In this document: positions 46,098 to 55,133 of the stretch, one piece after another
Position numbering within the stretch: the stretch's first letter is position 1
Layout: each line of letters opens with the position of its first letter
DNA from: Natronospirales bacterium
GTDB taxonomy: Bacteria > Pseudomonadota > Gammaproteobacteria > Natronospirales > REEB76
Length of the DNA stretch: 64,000 bases
Direction of reading: 5' to 3'
NCBI GenBank assembly: GCA_021792635.1
Contig: JAJYUH010000002.1
Coordinates: 124,001 to 188,000 of the forward strand
The notes under the pieces: model-generated
Database searches by the model: none
What the model saw: the letters and a program-made list of their open reading frames with translations, nothing else
What the model was told of the DNA's origin: nothing
Translations under genes and position numbers: made by a program

Positions 46098-46739
46098 ATG
46101 CATATTGAAAGCGAAAAATTTTACCATATCCATAAGCATAACTCACCAAAATGGGTCGAGAACACAACCTTCGCCTTCGGAGAGGATCCCAACAACTCCT
46201 GGCGTGCTTTTGAGGTGGCGCGTCGCGGTATCACCAACCCGGAAACAAATGAAGTTTTCACCGTTGACCTGGTCGCGTTCCGCGCGTTGCATGTATATCG
46301 CAGACATGGGAAAAAAGACCCGCATCTGAGCTTTTATCACTACAATCCGATTATGACGCTGGCGGAAACCCTGGATAGCCTGTTTCTGTCCACGCGCATG
46401 GTGCGGGAACTGATTTTTGAGGAGATGCGCCGGCAGACGTATCCGGACCTGCCGTCCCGCACCAGCTGCATCTGGCTAATTCCCGAAGATGAGCGTGCGG
46501 TGCGCTTCTGGCTTGAGAATATGCGCGGTGACCATAAAAAGGTATTCCGCGTCAGGGCCACGGGTGAGATGCATCGCGCTCCACAGCAGGTAGTGATGGG
46601 CGATACCATTTCTCTGGCGGAATGGCGCAAGCGTGCGATGGATTACTGGAATGGCGTGGATGTGGAGTCGTACGATGATGAAATCACCTGCAACGGAGAG
46701 ATTGAGGTGCTGGAGGAATTGCCCGTCACCAACTTCTGA
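46098..46739 (+). CDS. DUF2441-like protein
   Basis: A 213-residue protein whose FYHIHKHNSPKWVENTTFAFG start and NSWRAFEVARRG follow-up resemble DUF2441; the assignment is from memory and tentative. It has no signal or membrane segment, so it is probably cytoplasmic. ATG 46098 has CCAGGA 7 bases upstream; a TTG 18 bases earlier is less likely. It converges with the aldehyde dehydrogenase and probably has its own promoter. Function unknown. Confidence 0.7.
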   Translation: MHIESEKFYHIHKHNSPKWVENTTFAFGEDPNNSWRAFEVARRGITNPETNEVFTVDLVAFRALHVYRRHGKKDPHLSFYHYNPIMTLAETLDSLFLSTRMVRELIFEEMRRQTYPDLPSRTSCIWLIPEDERAVRFWLENMRGDHKKVFRVRATGEMHRAPQQVVMGDTISLAEWRKRAMDYWNGVDVESYDDEITCNGEIEVLEELPVTNF

Positions 46740-48329
46740 TCAGTCTTTGGTGAATATTTTTGGCAGCAATGCCAGCGCGTGCCACAGTCCCGTCAAACGC
46801 CGCGTGGCGCCTTGGCCGTGCAGCGCCAGCAGAATCCCCTTGATTCCCTGATAAGTCTTCAGGTCATAGGGCATCCAGAATGGCTGGTGCCGGGCAAGCT
46901 GGAACCAGTCGCTGACGATCACTTTGGGGGCGGTGACCGCCTCGAAGGCGAACTGGCCATGGCCGCGGCCTATCCCAGAATCTCCCAAGCCCCCCCAGGG
47001 CGTTTCCGTGAGGCCATGGGAGAGCAGGTGATCATTGATCATGACCGCGCCGGCGCGGATCTGTTCCGCGAGGCGTACCGCCTTATTCAGATCGCGGGAC
47101 CACACGGAACCGGTCAGTGCATAAGATGAATCATTGGCAAGACGCACGGCTTCCGCCTCATCCTCCACAGGCATGACGCCAAGTACCGGTCCGAATGTTT
47201 CTTCACGCATCAGCGCCATGCGGTGATCCACGTGGGTGAGTACCATGGGTGGAATGAAATGTGGATTGTCCGTGCCCGCCGACCCGGCTTTGGCGGCTAC
47301 GGTGGCGCCATTTTCGCAAGCTTCCCGAATATGGCGCTGTACCGTGCTCACCTGCCGCTCGGTGCACAGCGCGCCTACATCCACATTGAATGCGGTGTCA
47401 CGACCGACGCGCAAGGCTCCCACTTTTTTTGCAAGGCGTTGCAGGAAAGGCGCATACACCTCCTTATGCACATAAATGCGTTCCACGCCGGCGCAGGATT
47501 GGCCGGCATTAGACATGCCCGCCCATACGGCGCCGGCGGCGGCACGTTCCAAGTCCGCATCGGCACACACGATCATGGCGTCTTTGCCGCCCAGTTCCAG
47601 TGATACGGGCGTGAGCGTCCTGGCGGCTTTTTCCATGAGGAGTCTGCCGACAGGCACGGAACCGGTAAAAAACAGCTTGTTCACCCCACCGGGTTCGAGA
47701 AACAGGTCGCCGCAGAGCGCGGCATCCGTGTTCACATGCTGAAACACGTCCTGCGGCAGTCCGGCGAGCCGGAAAAGCTCCGCAATCTTGAAGCCCACCG
47801 GCAGGGTTTCGGGTGCGGTCTTGAACACCACGGTATTACCGGCCAGCAGCGCCGGCACAATCTCGTGCATGGGAATGCCGAAAGGGTAATTCCAGGGTGA
47901 GATGATGCCGACCACGCCCCACGGCAGATGATACAGCGTGCTGCGTTTGCTGAAGAACAGCATGGAACCGTTCCGCAGACGCCGCGATTGCAGGAATTGC
48001 GCCGCATGTTTTTCGTACCAACGGCTGCCGATTACGCCGGGCATGACTTCGGTGGCCAGTGCCTCAACGCGTGTCTTGCCGACGCAATCCGCAATAATCT
48101 GCGCAACGTCATCGGCCTGGGCCAGCAATATATTCCGCATGCGGTGAATGCAGCGCTGGCGTTCCAGCAGCGATGTACCCGCCCAGGCAGGCTGTCGAAC
48201 ACGCGCCTGCCGAATCGCCGCGCGCACCGCATCCGCCGTCTGTTCCGGGTATTGGCCGATGATCTCGCCGCTGGCGGGATTACGCACCGTGACTGATTTC
48301 AAGGCAGGCGGCCGGGGTTGGGCGCTCAT
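46740..48329 (-). CDS. NAD(P)-dependent aldehyde dehydrogenase
   Basis: Aldehyde dehydrogenase of 529 residues. WGVVGIISPWNYPFGIP near residue 135 is the cofactor/substrate region, FFTGSVPVGRLL near 220 the Rossmann Gly loop, LELGGKDAMIV near 246 holds the general-base Glu, and the nucleophile Cys is in NAGQSCAGVER near 280. It resembles the succinate-semialdehyde / coniferyl aldehyde branch; the substrate is not readable. Confidence 0.92.
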   Translation of the reverse strand: MSAQPRPPALKSVTVRNPASGEIIGQYPEQTADAVRAAIRQARVRQPAWAGTSLLERQRCIHRMRNILLAQADDVAQIIADCVGKTRVEALATEVMPGVIGSRWYEKHAAQFLQSRRLRNGSMLFFSKRSTLYHLPWGVVGIISPWNYPFGIPMHEIVPALLAGNTVVFKTAPETLPVGFKIAELFRLAGLPQDVFQHVNTDAALCGDLFLEPGGVNKLFFTGSVPVGRLLMEKAARTLTPVSLELGGKDAMIVCADADLERAAAGAVWAGMSNAGQSCAGVERIYVHKEVYAPFLQRLAKKVGALRVGRDTAFNVDVGALCTERQVSTVQRHIREACENGATVAAKAGSAGTDNPHFIPPMVLTHVDHRMALMREETFGPVLGVMPVEDEAEAVRLANDSSYALTGSVWSRDLNKAVRLAEQIRAGAVMINDHLLSHGLTETPWGGLGDSGIGRGHGQFAFEAVTAPKVIVSDWFQLARHQPFWMPYDLKTYQGIKGILLALHGQGATRRLTGLWHALALLPKIFTKD

Positions 48330-48409
48330 GACAGTGGCCAGCGGACGGAATTATTCATCATGGCCCGGAGCGTGCCCCAACGCAAGGATTGCGGCAGGGG
48401 TCACTGCAT

Positions 48410-49060
48410 TCAGAACATGAGTTGCACAGGTTGCCTGACGACATCAAAGGCGACGATGGCGCGCTCACCCTCGCCGCGGAAGGGATAGACATAGTGGATG
48501 TAGTAGGGTGGGAACAGGATCAGATCGCCGGTATCGGGATGCAGCCGCCGGGTGAGGCTGATGGCGTGATAATGCGCGGCAGGATGGGGGTTCAGGAATT
48601 CGATGCAACCCTGGGGCTTCGGTTTTTCTGGGACTTCGACGTAGTACACGCCGCTGACAAGATTATCATGCGTGGGATGCATATGGGGCGCCTGCCAGTC
48701 GCCTGCGGAGAGGATATTGGCCCAGGAAACCAGACGTGTCCTGACCCCCCTGATCTGTTCACCGTAAACCTTGGCAAGGTAGCGTTCCACGCCCGGCAGA
48801 ATAACCTGGTCGCGCAAGGTCCGGATGGCGGACTCCGGGCGATTCAGGAACATCATCTTTTTGGATGTCTGGTAGCCGCCATAGGTCGTGATCGTGCCGC
48901 TTAAAGCTTCATTCTCCTTGCGATCATTGATGTACTGTTCTTTGAGGGAGCGGATAACCGTGAAGGTATCGCGGTTGATCGTATCGAGCCCGGTGTGGTG
49001 ACTCACCATAACCTGTATGGGAAAGTGATCCTCGAATCGGGTTTCCGTATTGATAGTCAC
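48410..49060 (-). CDS. Putative 2OG-Fe(II) oxygenase
   Basis: A 216-residue protein of the 2OG-FeII_Oxy type (proline-hydroxylase-like). The iron-binding HxD-type motif is in MHPTHDNLVSGVYYVEVPE near residue 127, and a second His lies in PPYYIHYVYPFRGEGER near 188, followed by the Arg that would hold 2-oxoglutarate. GTG 49060 with GGGA about 7 bases upstream begins the homologous part. It lies 16 bases after ppsA and is likely co-transcribed. Confidence 0.72.
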   Translation of the reverse strand: MTINTETRFEDHFPIQVMVSHHTGLDTINRDTFTVIRSLKEQYINDRKENEALSGTITTYGGYQTSKKMMFLNRPESAIRTLRDQVILPGVERYLAKVYGEQIRGVRTRLVSWANILSAGDWQAPHMHPTHDNLVSGVYYVEVPEKPKPQGCIEFLNPHPAAHYHAISLTRRLHPDTGDLILFPPYYIHYVYPFRGEGERAIVAFDVVRQPVQLMF

Positions 49061-49076
49061 ACTCGGTCCCGCGCAT

Positions 49077-51449
49077 TCAGCGTGTTTCACCGGCCAGATA
49101 CAGCCAGGTTTCAACGACGGTGTCCGGATTGAGGGAGATGCTTTCAATGCCCTGATCCAGCAACCAGCGGGCCAGGTCCGGATGGTCTGAAGGCCCTTGG
49201 CCGCAGATGCCAATGTACTTTCTGTGTTTACGGCAGGCCTGGATCGCCAGGCTCAGCATGGCTTTGACCGCGCCATTGCGCTCGTCGAAGAGATGGGCGA
49301 TGACGCCGGAGTCGCGATCCAGACCCAGGGTGAGCTGGGTCATGTCGTTGGAACCGATGGAGAAGCCGTCGAAATATTCCAGAAATTGTTCCGCCAGCAC
49401 GGCGTTGGAAGGCAACTCGCACATCATGATGAGTTTCAGCCCCCGTTCGCCGCGTTTCAGGCCGTTGGTAGCCAGGATCTGCGTCACTTTCTCTGCTTCA
49501 TCCAGGGTACGCACAAAGGGAATCATGACCTGTACGTTGCTGAGCCCCATGTCCTCGCGGACTTTCCTGAGCGCCTTGCACTCCAGCGCGAAACATTCGC
49601 GGAAGCCCGGGTCAATGTAGCGTGAGGCACCGCGGAAACCGAGCATGGGGTTTTCCTCATGAGGTTCATATTGACGGCCGCCGATGAGGTTAGCGTATTC
49701 GTTGGATTTGAAATCGGAGGTGCGCACAATCACCGGTTCCGGTGCAAATGCCGCAGCGATGGTGGCGATACCTTCCGCCAACCGTCCCACGTAAAAACTC
49801 ACGGGATCAGGGTAACCGGCGATACGCTCCCGAATCTGCTGTTTGACGTCGGCAGGCTGTTGTTCGAGGTTGAGCAGGGCCTTGGGATGCACACCGATCA
49901 TGCGGGTGATGATGAACTCCAGGCGCGCGAGGCCGACGCCTTTATGGGGAATACCGGCAAAATCGAAAGCCCGTTCCGGATTGCCGACGTTCATCATGAT
50001 CTTGAGCGGCGCCTGCGGCATTCTGTCCATGCTGAACTCACGCCGCTCGAATTCCAGCTTGCCGTCATAGATGAAGCCGGTATCGCCCTCGGCGCAGGAT
50101 ACGGTTACCGGCTGCCCATCCTGGATGATTTTGGTGGCATTGCCGCAGCCCACCACCGCCGGAATACCCAATTCACGGGCGATGATGGCGGCATGACAGG
50201 TGCGCCCGCCGCGGTTGGTGACAATGGCGGCAGCACGCTTCATGATGGGCTCCCAGTCGGGGTCGGTCATGTCCGTCACCAGCACATCGCCCGGTTGGAT
50301 GCGGTTCATCTCGCTGAGGCTGTGAATGACTCTGGCGGTGCCAGCACCGATTTTCTGACCGATGCTGCGGCCCTCGGCAATCGCCTTGCCGCGCGCTTGC
50401 AGCCGGTAGCGTTCGATGCTCTGGGCTTTTTTGTTTTTAACCGTTTCCGGTCGCGCCTGCAGAATGTAGAGCTTGCCATCGGCACCGTCCTTGGCCCATT
50501 CGATGTCCATGGGCCGGCCGTAATGTTTCTCGATGGCGACCGCCTGTTTCGCCAGCATGATCACATCCTCGTCGCTGATGCAGAAGCGTGCGCGCGCCTC
50601 AGCATGCACGTCAATGGTTTTAACCGATGGACCATTGGCGTCACCCTCGGCATAAACCATCATGACCATCTTGCTGCCGAGGTTACGGCGAATAATGGGG
50701 TACTTGCCCGCCGCAAGCGCCGGCTTGTACACGTAGAACTCATCCGGGTTCACGGCACCCTGTACCACGGTCTCACCCAGACCGTAGGAAGCGGTAATGA
50801 ATACCGCCCTGTCAAAGCCCGATTCGGTATCCAGGGTGAACATGACGCCGCTCGCGCCCAGATCGCTGCGTGCCATGCGTTGAATGCCGGCGGAGAGTGC
50901 CACCTGAGCGTGGTCGAAACCGTGATGTACGCGGTAGCTGATCGCGCGATCGTTGTACAGTGAGGCGAAGACGCATTTCACAGCGTGCAGCACCTGCTCC
51001 ATGCCGTGCACGTTGAGGAAAGTCTCCTGTTGACCGGCGAAGGAGGCATTCGGCAGATCCTCGGCAGTGGCGGAGGAGCGTACCGCCACGGAAATCTCCT
51101 TGCCGGAATGTTTCAGCAGGCTGTCGTAGGTGATACGGATGGCTTGTTCAAGCGCGGCAGGAAATGGAGTTTCCATAACCCATTGGCGGATGCGTGCGCC
51201 GGTATCAGCCAGTGCCGCCGTATCATCCACGTTAAGCTTGGCGAGTTCCTTATTGATGCGTGTCACCAGGCCGTCGTGAGCGAGGAACTCGCGGTAAGCC
51301 TCCGCCGTGGTAGCGAAGCCGCCCGGGACCGAAACCCCCAGTTTGGCAAGATGACTGAGCATCTCGCCCAGGGAAGCGTTCTTGCCGCCTACCCGGTCCA
51401 CATCATGCATGCCCAGTTGTTCGAAGCCGATCACGTAACGCTGATTCAT
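49077..51449 (-). CDS. ppsA: Phosphoenolpyruvate synthase
   Basis: Makes PEP from pyruvate and ATP in gluconeogenesis (790 residues, E. coli 792). [19 protein letters not shown] near residue 17 is the ATP-grasp start, the phosphorylated His is in [19 protein letters not shown] near 418, and the C-terminal barrel has [17 protein letters not shown] near 700. ATG 51449 is the family start. It is divergent from its regulator ppsR, 105 bases away. Confidence 0.96.
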   Translation of the reverse strand: MNQRYVIGFEQLGMHDVDRVGGKNASLGEMLSHLAKLGVSVPGGFATTAEAYREFLAHDGLVTRINKELAKLNVDDTAALADTGARIRQWVMETPFPAALEQAIRITYDSLLKHSGKEISVAVRSSATAEDLPNASFAGQQETFLNVHGMEQVLHAVKCVFASLYNDRAISYRVHHGFDHAQVALSAGIQRMARSDLGASGVMFTLDTESGFDRAVFITASYGLGETVVQGAVNPDEFYVYKPALAAGKYPIIRRNLGSKMVMMVYAEGDANGPSVKTIDVHAEARARFCISDEDVIMLAKQAVAIEKHYGRPMDIEWAKDGADGKLYILQARPETVKNKKAQSIERYRLQARGKAIAEGRSIGQKIGAGTARVIHSLSEMNRIQPGDVLVTDMTDPDWEPIMKRAAAIVTNRGGRTCHAAIIARELGIPAVVGCGNATKIIQDGQPVTVSCAEGDTGFIYDGKLEFERREFSMDRMPQAPLKIMMNVGNPERAFDFAGIPHKGVGLARLEFIITRMIGVHPKALLNLEQQPADVKQQIRERIAGYPDPVSFYVGRLAEGIATIAAAFAPEPVIVRTSDFKSNEYANLIGGRQYEPHEENPMLGFRGASRYIDPGFRECFALECKALRKVREDMGLSNVQVMIPFVRTLDEAEKVTQILATNGLKRGERGLKLIMMCELPSNAVLAEQFLEYFDGFSIGSNDMTQLTLGLDRDSGVIAHLFDERNGAVKAMLSLAIQACRKHRKYIGICGQGPSDHPDLARWLLDQGIESISLNPDTVVETWLYLAGETR

Positions 51450-51554
51450 TGACGAGTCCTTAGCGCCTGAATACTCTTTCCGCAGGGATATACTTGGTTT
51501 CTGGCTGCGACCCATCAATAATAAACACAAATTCCTCCATTTTGACCCGCAGCC

Positions 51555-52376
51555 ATGGAAAAACAGCGCACGGTATTCTTTGTTTCGGACCGCACCGGTA
51601 TCACGGCGGAGGCCTTGGGGCGGAGTCTCATGAGCCAGTTTGACGGGGCCGGGTTCCGGCAGGTCACTCTGCCATTTATCGCCAGCGTTGACAAGGCGGA
51701 TGCGGCGGTGGCACGCATCAACGCCGCCGGTGCTGAAGACGGTATCCGTCCGGTGGTATTCAGTACCATTGTGGACGACGCAATGCGGGTCATCATCCAC
51801 CGCAGCGAGGCATTGTGCCTGGATTTTTTCGATGCCTTCATCGGGCCGTTGGAGCGGGAGCTGGGCATGAAGTCTTCCCATACAGCCGGCCGTGCCCACG
51901 CCTCGGCGAGCGATGCCGCCTATATAAATCGCATAGAAGCCGTAAACTTTGCATTGGCCAATGATGATGGCATCACCACGCGCAACTATCCCAAGGCGGA
52001 TGTGGTGCTGGTGGGTGTGTCACGTTCCGGCAAGACGCCCACCTGTCTGTATTTGGCGCTGCAGTTCGGTATTTTTGCCGCCAACTATCCGCTGATAGAA
52101 GATGATCTGCAGTGTGGACGCCTGCCGGAAATGTTACTGCCTTTTCGGGAAAAACTCTACGGTCTCACTATCGAACCCGCGCGCTTGCAGCAGATCCGCC
52201 ATCAGCGCCGCCCGGACAGCCGCTACGCGTCATCTGACCAGGTACGCTACGAAGTGGAACGCGCGGAGAACATTTTTCGGGCCGCCGGCGTACCGCACAT
52301 GAACACCACTCATCCGTCCATTGAGGAGATCGCCAGCACGATTTTGCATCAGACCGGTATCAAACGCCGTTTCTGA
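51555..52376 (+). CDS. ppsR: PEP synthase regulatory kinase/pyrophosphorylase
   Basis: Bifunctional ADP-dependent kinase and Pi-dependent phosphorylase that inactivates and reactivates PEP synthase (273 residues). [18 protein letters not shown] near residue 8 and the P-loop-like [16 protein letters not shown] near 152 are the family signatures. The divergent pairing with ppsA is the usual arrangement. Confidence 0.95.
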   Translation: MEKQRTVFFVSDRTGITAEALGRSLMSQFDGAGFRQVTLPFIASVDKADAAVARINAAGAEDGIRPVVFSTIVDDAMRVIIHRSEALCLDFFDAFIGPLERELGMKSSHTAGRAHASASDAAYINRIEAVNFALANDDGITTRNYPKADVVLVGVSRSGKTPTCLYLALQFGIFAANYPLIEDDLQCGRLPEMLLPFREKLYGLTIEPARLQQIRHQRRPDSRYASSDQVRYEVERAENIFRAAGVPHMNTTHPSIEEIASTILHQTGIKRRF

Positions 52377-52627
52377 TTCAGAGTAGCGTTCGGTACGGCA
52401 CTACCGGGGGGGGCGAACCGAGCGGGGTCACGCGCCATGTGTGGCGACGCTTTTTGATTGCGTGGGTACACCGGGATTCGTACTGCCACAAACGGATGTG
52501 CAATACGGCACCGCCGGGTATCTGATCGTTGCAAGAACGGGCGGGAATGGCCGGGATGTGCATCGTATTTTCACATCGGTGGTTTGTCGAGCCTGGCGCT
52601 CCACGTGGTTATGCTATAGTCCCTGTC

Positions 52628-53077
52628 ATGTTTATTGAAGCCGTCGAACAACGTGTACGCCTGGTGCGGCCCCGCAGTTTCGCGGGCCTGATGACGCTTT
52701 ATGCAAGCAATCATGTGCTCCTGCGGCAACTGCTTGGTAACCTGCGAAATCTGCCGTCCAGATTTGTTTCCACGAGCCCGACGGATCTCAGCGTGCATGT
52801 CATATTGAGTGAGCGCAGCCGTTATACCACCACTCTGCACATGACGTATTGGTTTGAGAGGCGGGGGCCCATGTTGAACGACCCCGATCTTCTGTTGCGC
52901 ATCTACCATGATGCCCGTCTGGCCGAAGCGGTGAGCTATTCTGCACAACCGCAGTATGCGGCCCTCAAAGACCTGCTTTTACCGGGTGCATCCGGGTTGA
53001 CGCGGCGCTGGTCGCTCAATATTTTTTTGAATAAATGGCTGGGGTATTGTCTGGATCACCGGCATCGTTTCGCATAG
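52628..53077 (+). CDS. DUF1249 (YqiB-like) protein
   Basis: A 149-residue cytoplasmic protein of the DUF1249 family (YqiB in E. coli). FAGLMTLYASNHVLLRQLL near residue 18 and ARLAEAVSYSAQPQY near 96 are family-like. Function unknown. The upstream 251 bases after ppsR hold no gene I can support. Confidence 0.82.
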   Translation: MFIEAVEQRVRLVRPRSFAGLMTLYASNHVLLRQLLGNLRNLPSRFVSTSPTDLSVHVILSERSRYTTTLHMTYWFERRGPMLNDPDLLLRIYHDARLAEAVSYSAQPQYAALKDLLLPGASGLTRRWSLNIFLNKWLGYCLDHRHRFA

Positions 53078-53772
53078 CCGGTGATTTTGATACTGCGGCA
53101 GAAATGCCATCGCCGTACGGAGACGGTGCGGGCTGCAGAACTGACAAAACCCGGGGATGGGAAAGCGGAGAATAATATTGGCGTCACGCTGATTTCCCGG
53201 CAGGCCTGTTGGATGCCTTTCAGAGTACCCGTAATGCGGGTGGCCCAGCAGGGCGGATGGAATATCCGTGCGGTACAGCGGGAGGTGCCGGTATCCGGCA
53301 CCCATGCATGCCGTTCCGTCTGCAAACCCGGAGCGAGGCCGGGGCACCGCGATCTGCGCTATCCAAAAAGACCTGCACGTGGTTTTCCGGAGAAAAGCGT
53401 GCCCGTTGTCTTTGTTCGCTGGGGATTTCTAGTACCCAAGGCCGGTAGTTTTATGGCTTCTTGAATTCTATTATGTTAAGTTAAAGATCAGCAGGATGCC
53501 GCAAGGGATGTCCGTCTTGATCATCAGGCTGTTAAAAAACGGCCGGCTCAGGCATCGCAGGCATACACTGCGGCGAGTTGGGAAGGGCCGGGGATCCCCA
53601 GCATCCGGTACGGAACGGGTGGAGCGGACGGGAACATGGCTTGGCCCCGGGCCGATACCCGGCGCAGGAATGCAAAGCGCGCAGAGTTCTTACAATAAAA
53701 ATGGTGAGGGATAAGCAGGCAGCCATGGCCGGCAGGGTTTTTTATCAGCAATTTTTCCGAGGAAGCCTCTTC
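53078..53772. other. 695-base stretch with no supported gene
   Basis: Short open frames on both strands lack ribosome-binding sites, family signatures or consistent codon use. An AT-rich patch near 53450-53490 contrasts with the surrounding GC-rich sequence and could hold the promoter of the coiled-coil gene, though I find no convincing box pair. The distal end (53578-53772) is open in the same frame as the next gene. Confidence 0.5.
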
Positions 53773-54900
53773 ATGGCGGCGTTTTTTAAAAAGCCAGTAA
53801 CCGGGAAAGAACATGTTCGGGAAGCAGTCGGCAGCAATCCGGCTCCGGACCAGAATACGAAGCTCGTGGAGCTGTTCGAGAACCGTAACCTGATCAAACG
53901 CGAACTGGATCAGGTCACGGCGGAGCGGGATGTGCTCAAGGCGGACGTGGAGGATCTGCGCGCGCGTCACGAAGAACTGCAGCGCCAATTGGCCAGCCTT
54001 GAGAAAATGCTGGCGGATGCGGAGCGGGGGCAAAGTGCCATTATCTACTACCGCCTGCGGGCGGTCTGGGACACCTGTCGGCAGCAGCTGCGGGTTCTGG
54101 CAGAGGATCTCGGCAGCCGTTATGAAAAGGCCGAACGCGCGGGTTTTGAGGAAAGCTCAGGAAAGGAACGCAGCCGCCGTCTCGATGAACTCGCGCAGCA
54201 GTTTGACAAGCTGGAGCGGGACCGCCGCAATCTGAGAAACAGCATGGCTGATTTGCAGAAACAATTGTCGCATCTGCAGAAATTCTGGCATATACGCAAA
54301 CGTGAGAAAGTGCAGCTTCAAATCGACAGGCTTACCAAGCAATTCAAACCTATCGAGACCATGAAACTGGAGTTGCTGGCCTCAATGGATGGGCTGCGCA
54401 AACAGAAGCAGCGGGTGTGGCCGGGTATCAGCGTTGCATCCAGGCGGACCGTCAATTTATGGCTGCTGGCTTTGGCACAGTACCTCTATCTGCATTTCAT
54501 CGAATACAATATTTCAGAAATGGCGCGCAGCGCAGGCACAAAACCGGTATCGGACGTGAATTTCGGCCTGTTACATGATTGTCTGACCATCGGCAATCAC
54601 GTATATGAAGTGGTAGTGAAATTGCGTGCCGACAAGGCACGGCCAGAAAAGCTGCGTTTCCGCGCCGAATATCTGCGCCGCACCGTCACCTATGCCTCAG
54701 ACGCCGACACCATTCCGGAGGAATCCTGCCTGGATTATATTCCGCCGTCTTCCCAGGCGGCGCCTACGATAGACGCCGAAGCCCGGCCGGCGGCCACTAA
54801 TGTCCTGCGACTGAATTACTGGGACATCCAGAACATTCTGCTCAAGCCGCTGGAGCCCGCGGCAGCGACGGAACCTCAGGCGATAGCTCTCGCTGATTAA
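53773..54900 (+). CDS. Coiled-coil protein of unknown function
   Basis: A 375-residue protein I do not recognise. Heptad-rich helices span about residues 25-200 (repeated Leu/Glu/Arg pattern such as LVELFENRNLIKRELDQV), followed by a globular part with the hydrophobic run VNLWLLALAQYLYLHFIEYN near 235 and DYIPPSSQ near 345. There is no signal peptide. ATG 53773 has GAGGA 9 bases upstream; ATG 53701 in the same frame is possible. Confidence 0.7.
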   Translation: MAAFFKKPVTGKEHVREAVGSNPAPDQNTKLVELFENRNLIKRELDQVTAERDVLKADVEDLRARHEELQRQLASLEKMLADAERGQSAIIYYRLRAVWDTCRQQLRVLAEDLGSRYEKAERAGFEESSGKERSRRLDELAQQFDKLERDRRNLRNSMADLQKQLSHLQKFWHIRKREKVQLQIDRLTKQFKPIETMKLELLASMDGLRKQKQRVWPGISVASRRTVNLWLLALAQYLYLHFIEYNISEMARSAGTKPVSDVNFGLLHDCLTIGNHVYEVVVKLRADKARPEKLRFRAEYLRRTVTYASDADTIPEESCLDYIPPSSQAAPTIDAEARPAATNVLRLNYWDIQNILLKPLEPAAATEPQAIALAD

Positions 54901-55133
54901 GCCTCAGCAGTTTGCTTAAAGCTTTGCCGCGCTTCGCCGCCCTGTTCCACGCACCGATCCGGGATGAAACCATGCTCTCGCCTTGTCCGCTCGCAAGGCA
55001 TGCCGCACCGGACCGTTGACGCTTTTCAACTCGTTGCGGCGCACACATTTTTGCGGCGCCCAGCCAGGCTGTTTTTCCGCCTGCTGTGATTAAGGCATTT
55101 TGGCCATGGCCGGGCTGTTCAGGAAAGACGCGC

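Noticed and set aside
49659-50963. 434-codon open frame on the plus strand
   Set aside because: Entirely antisense to ppsA, which has full conserved motifs.
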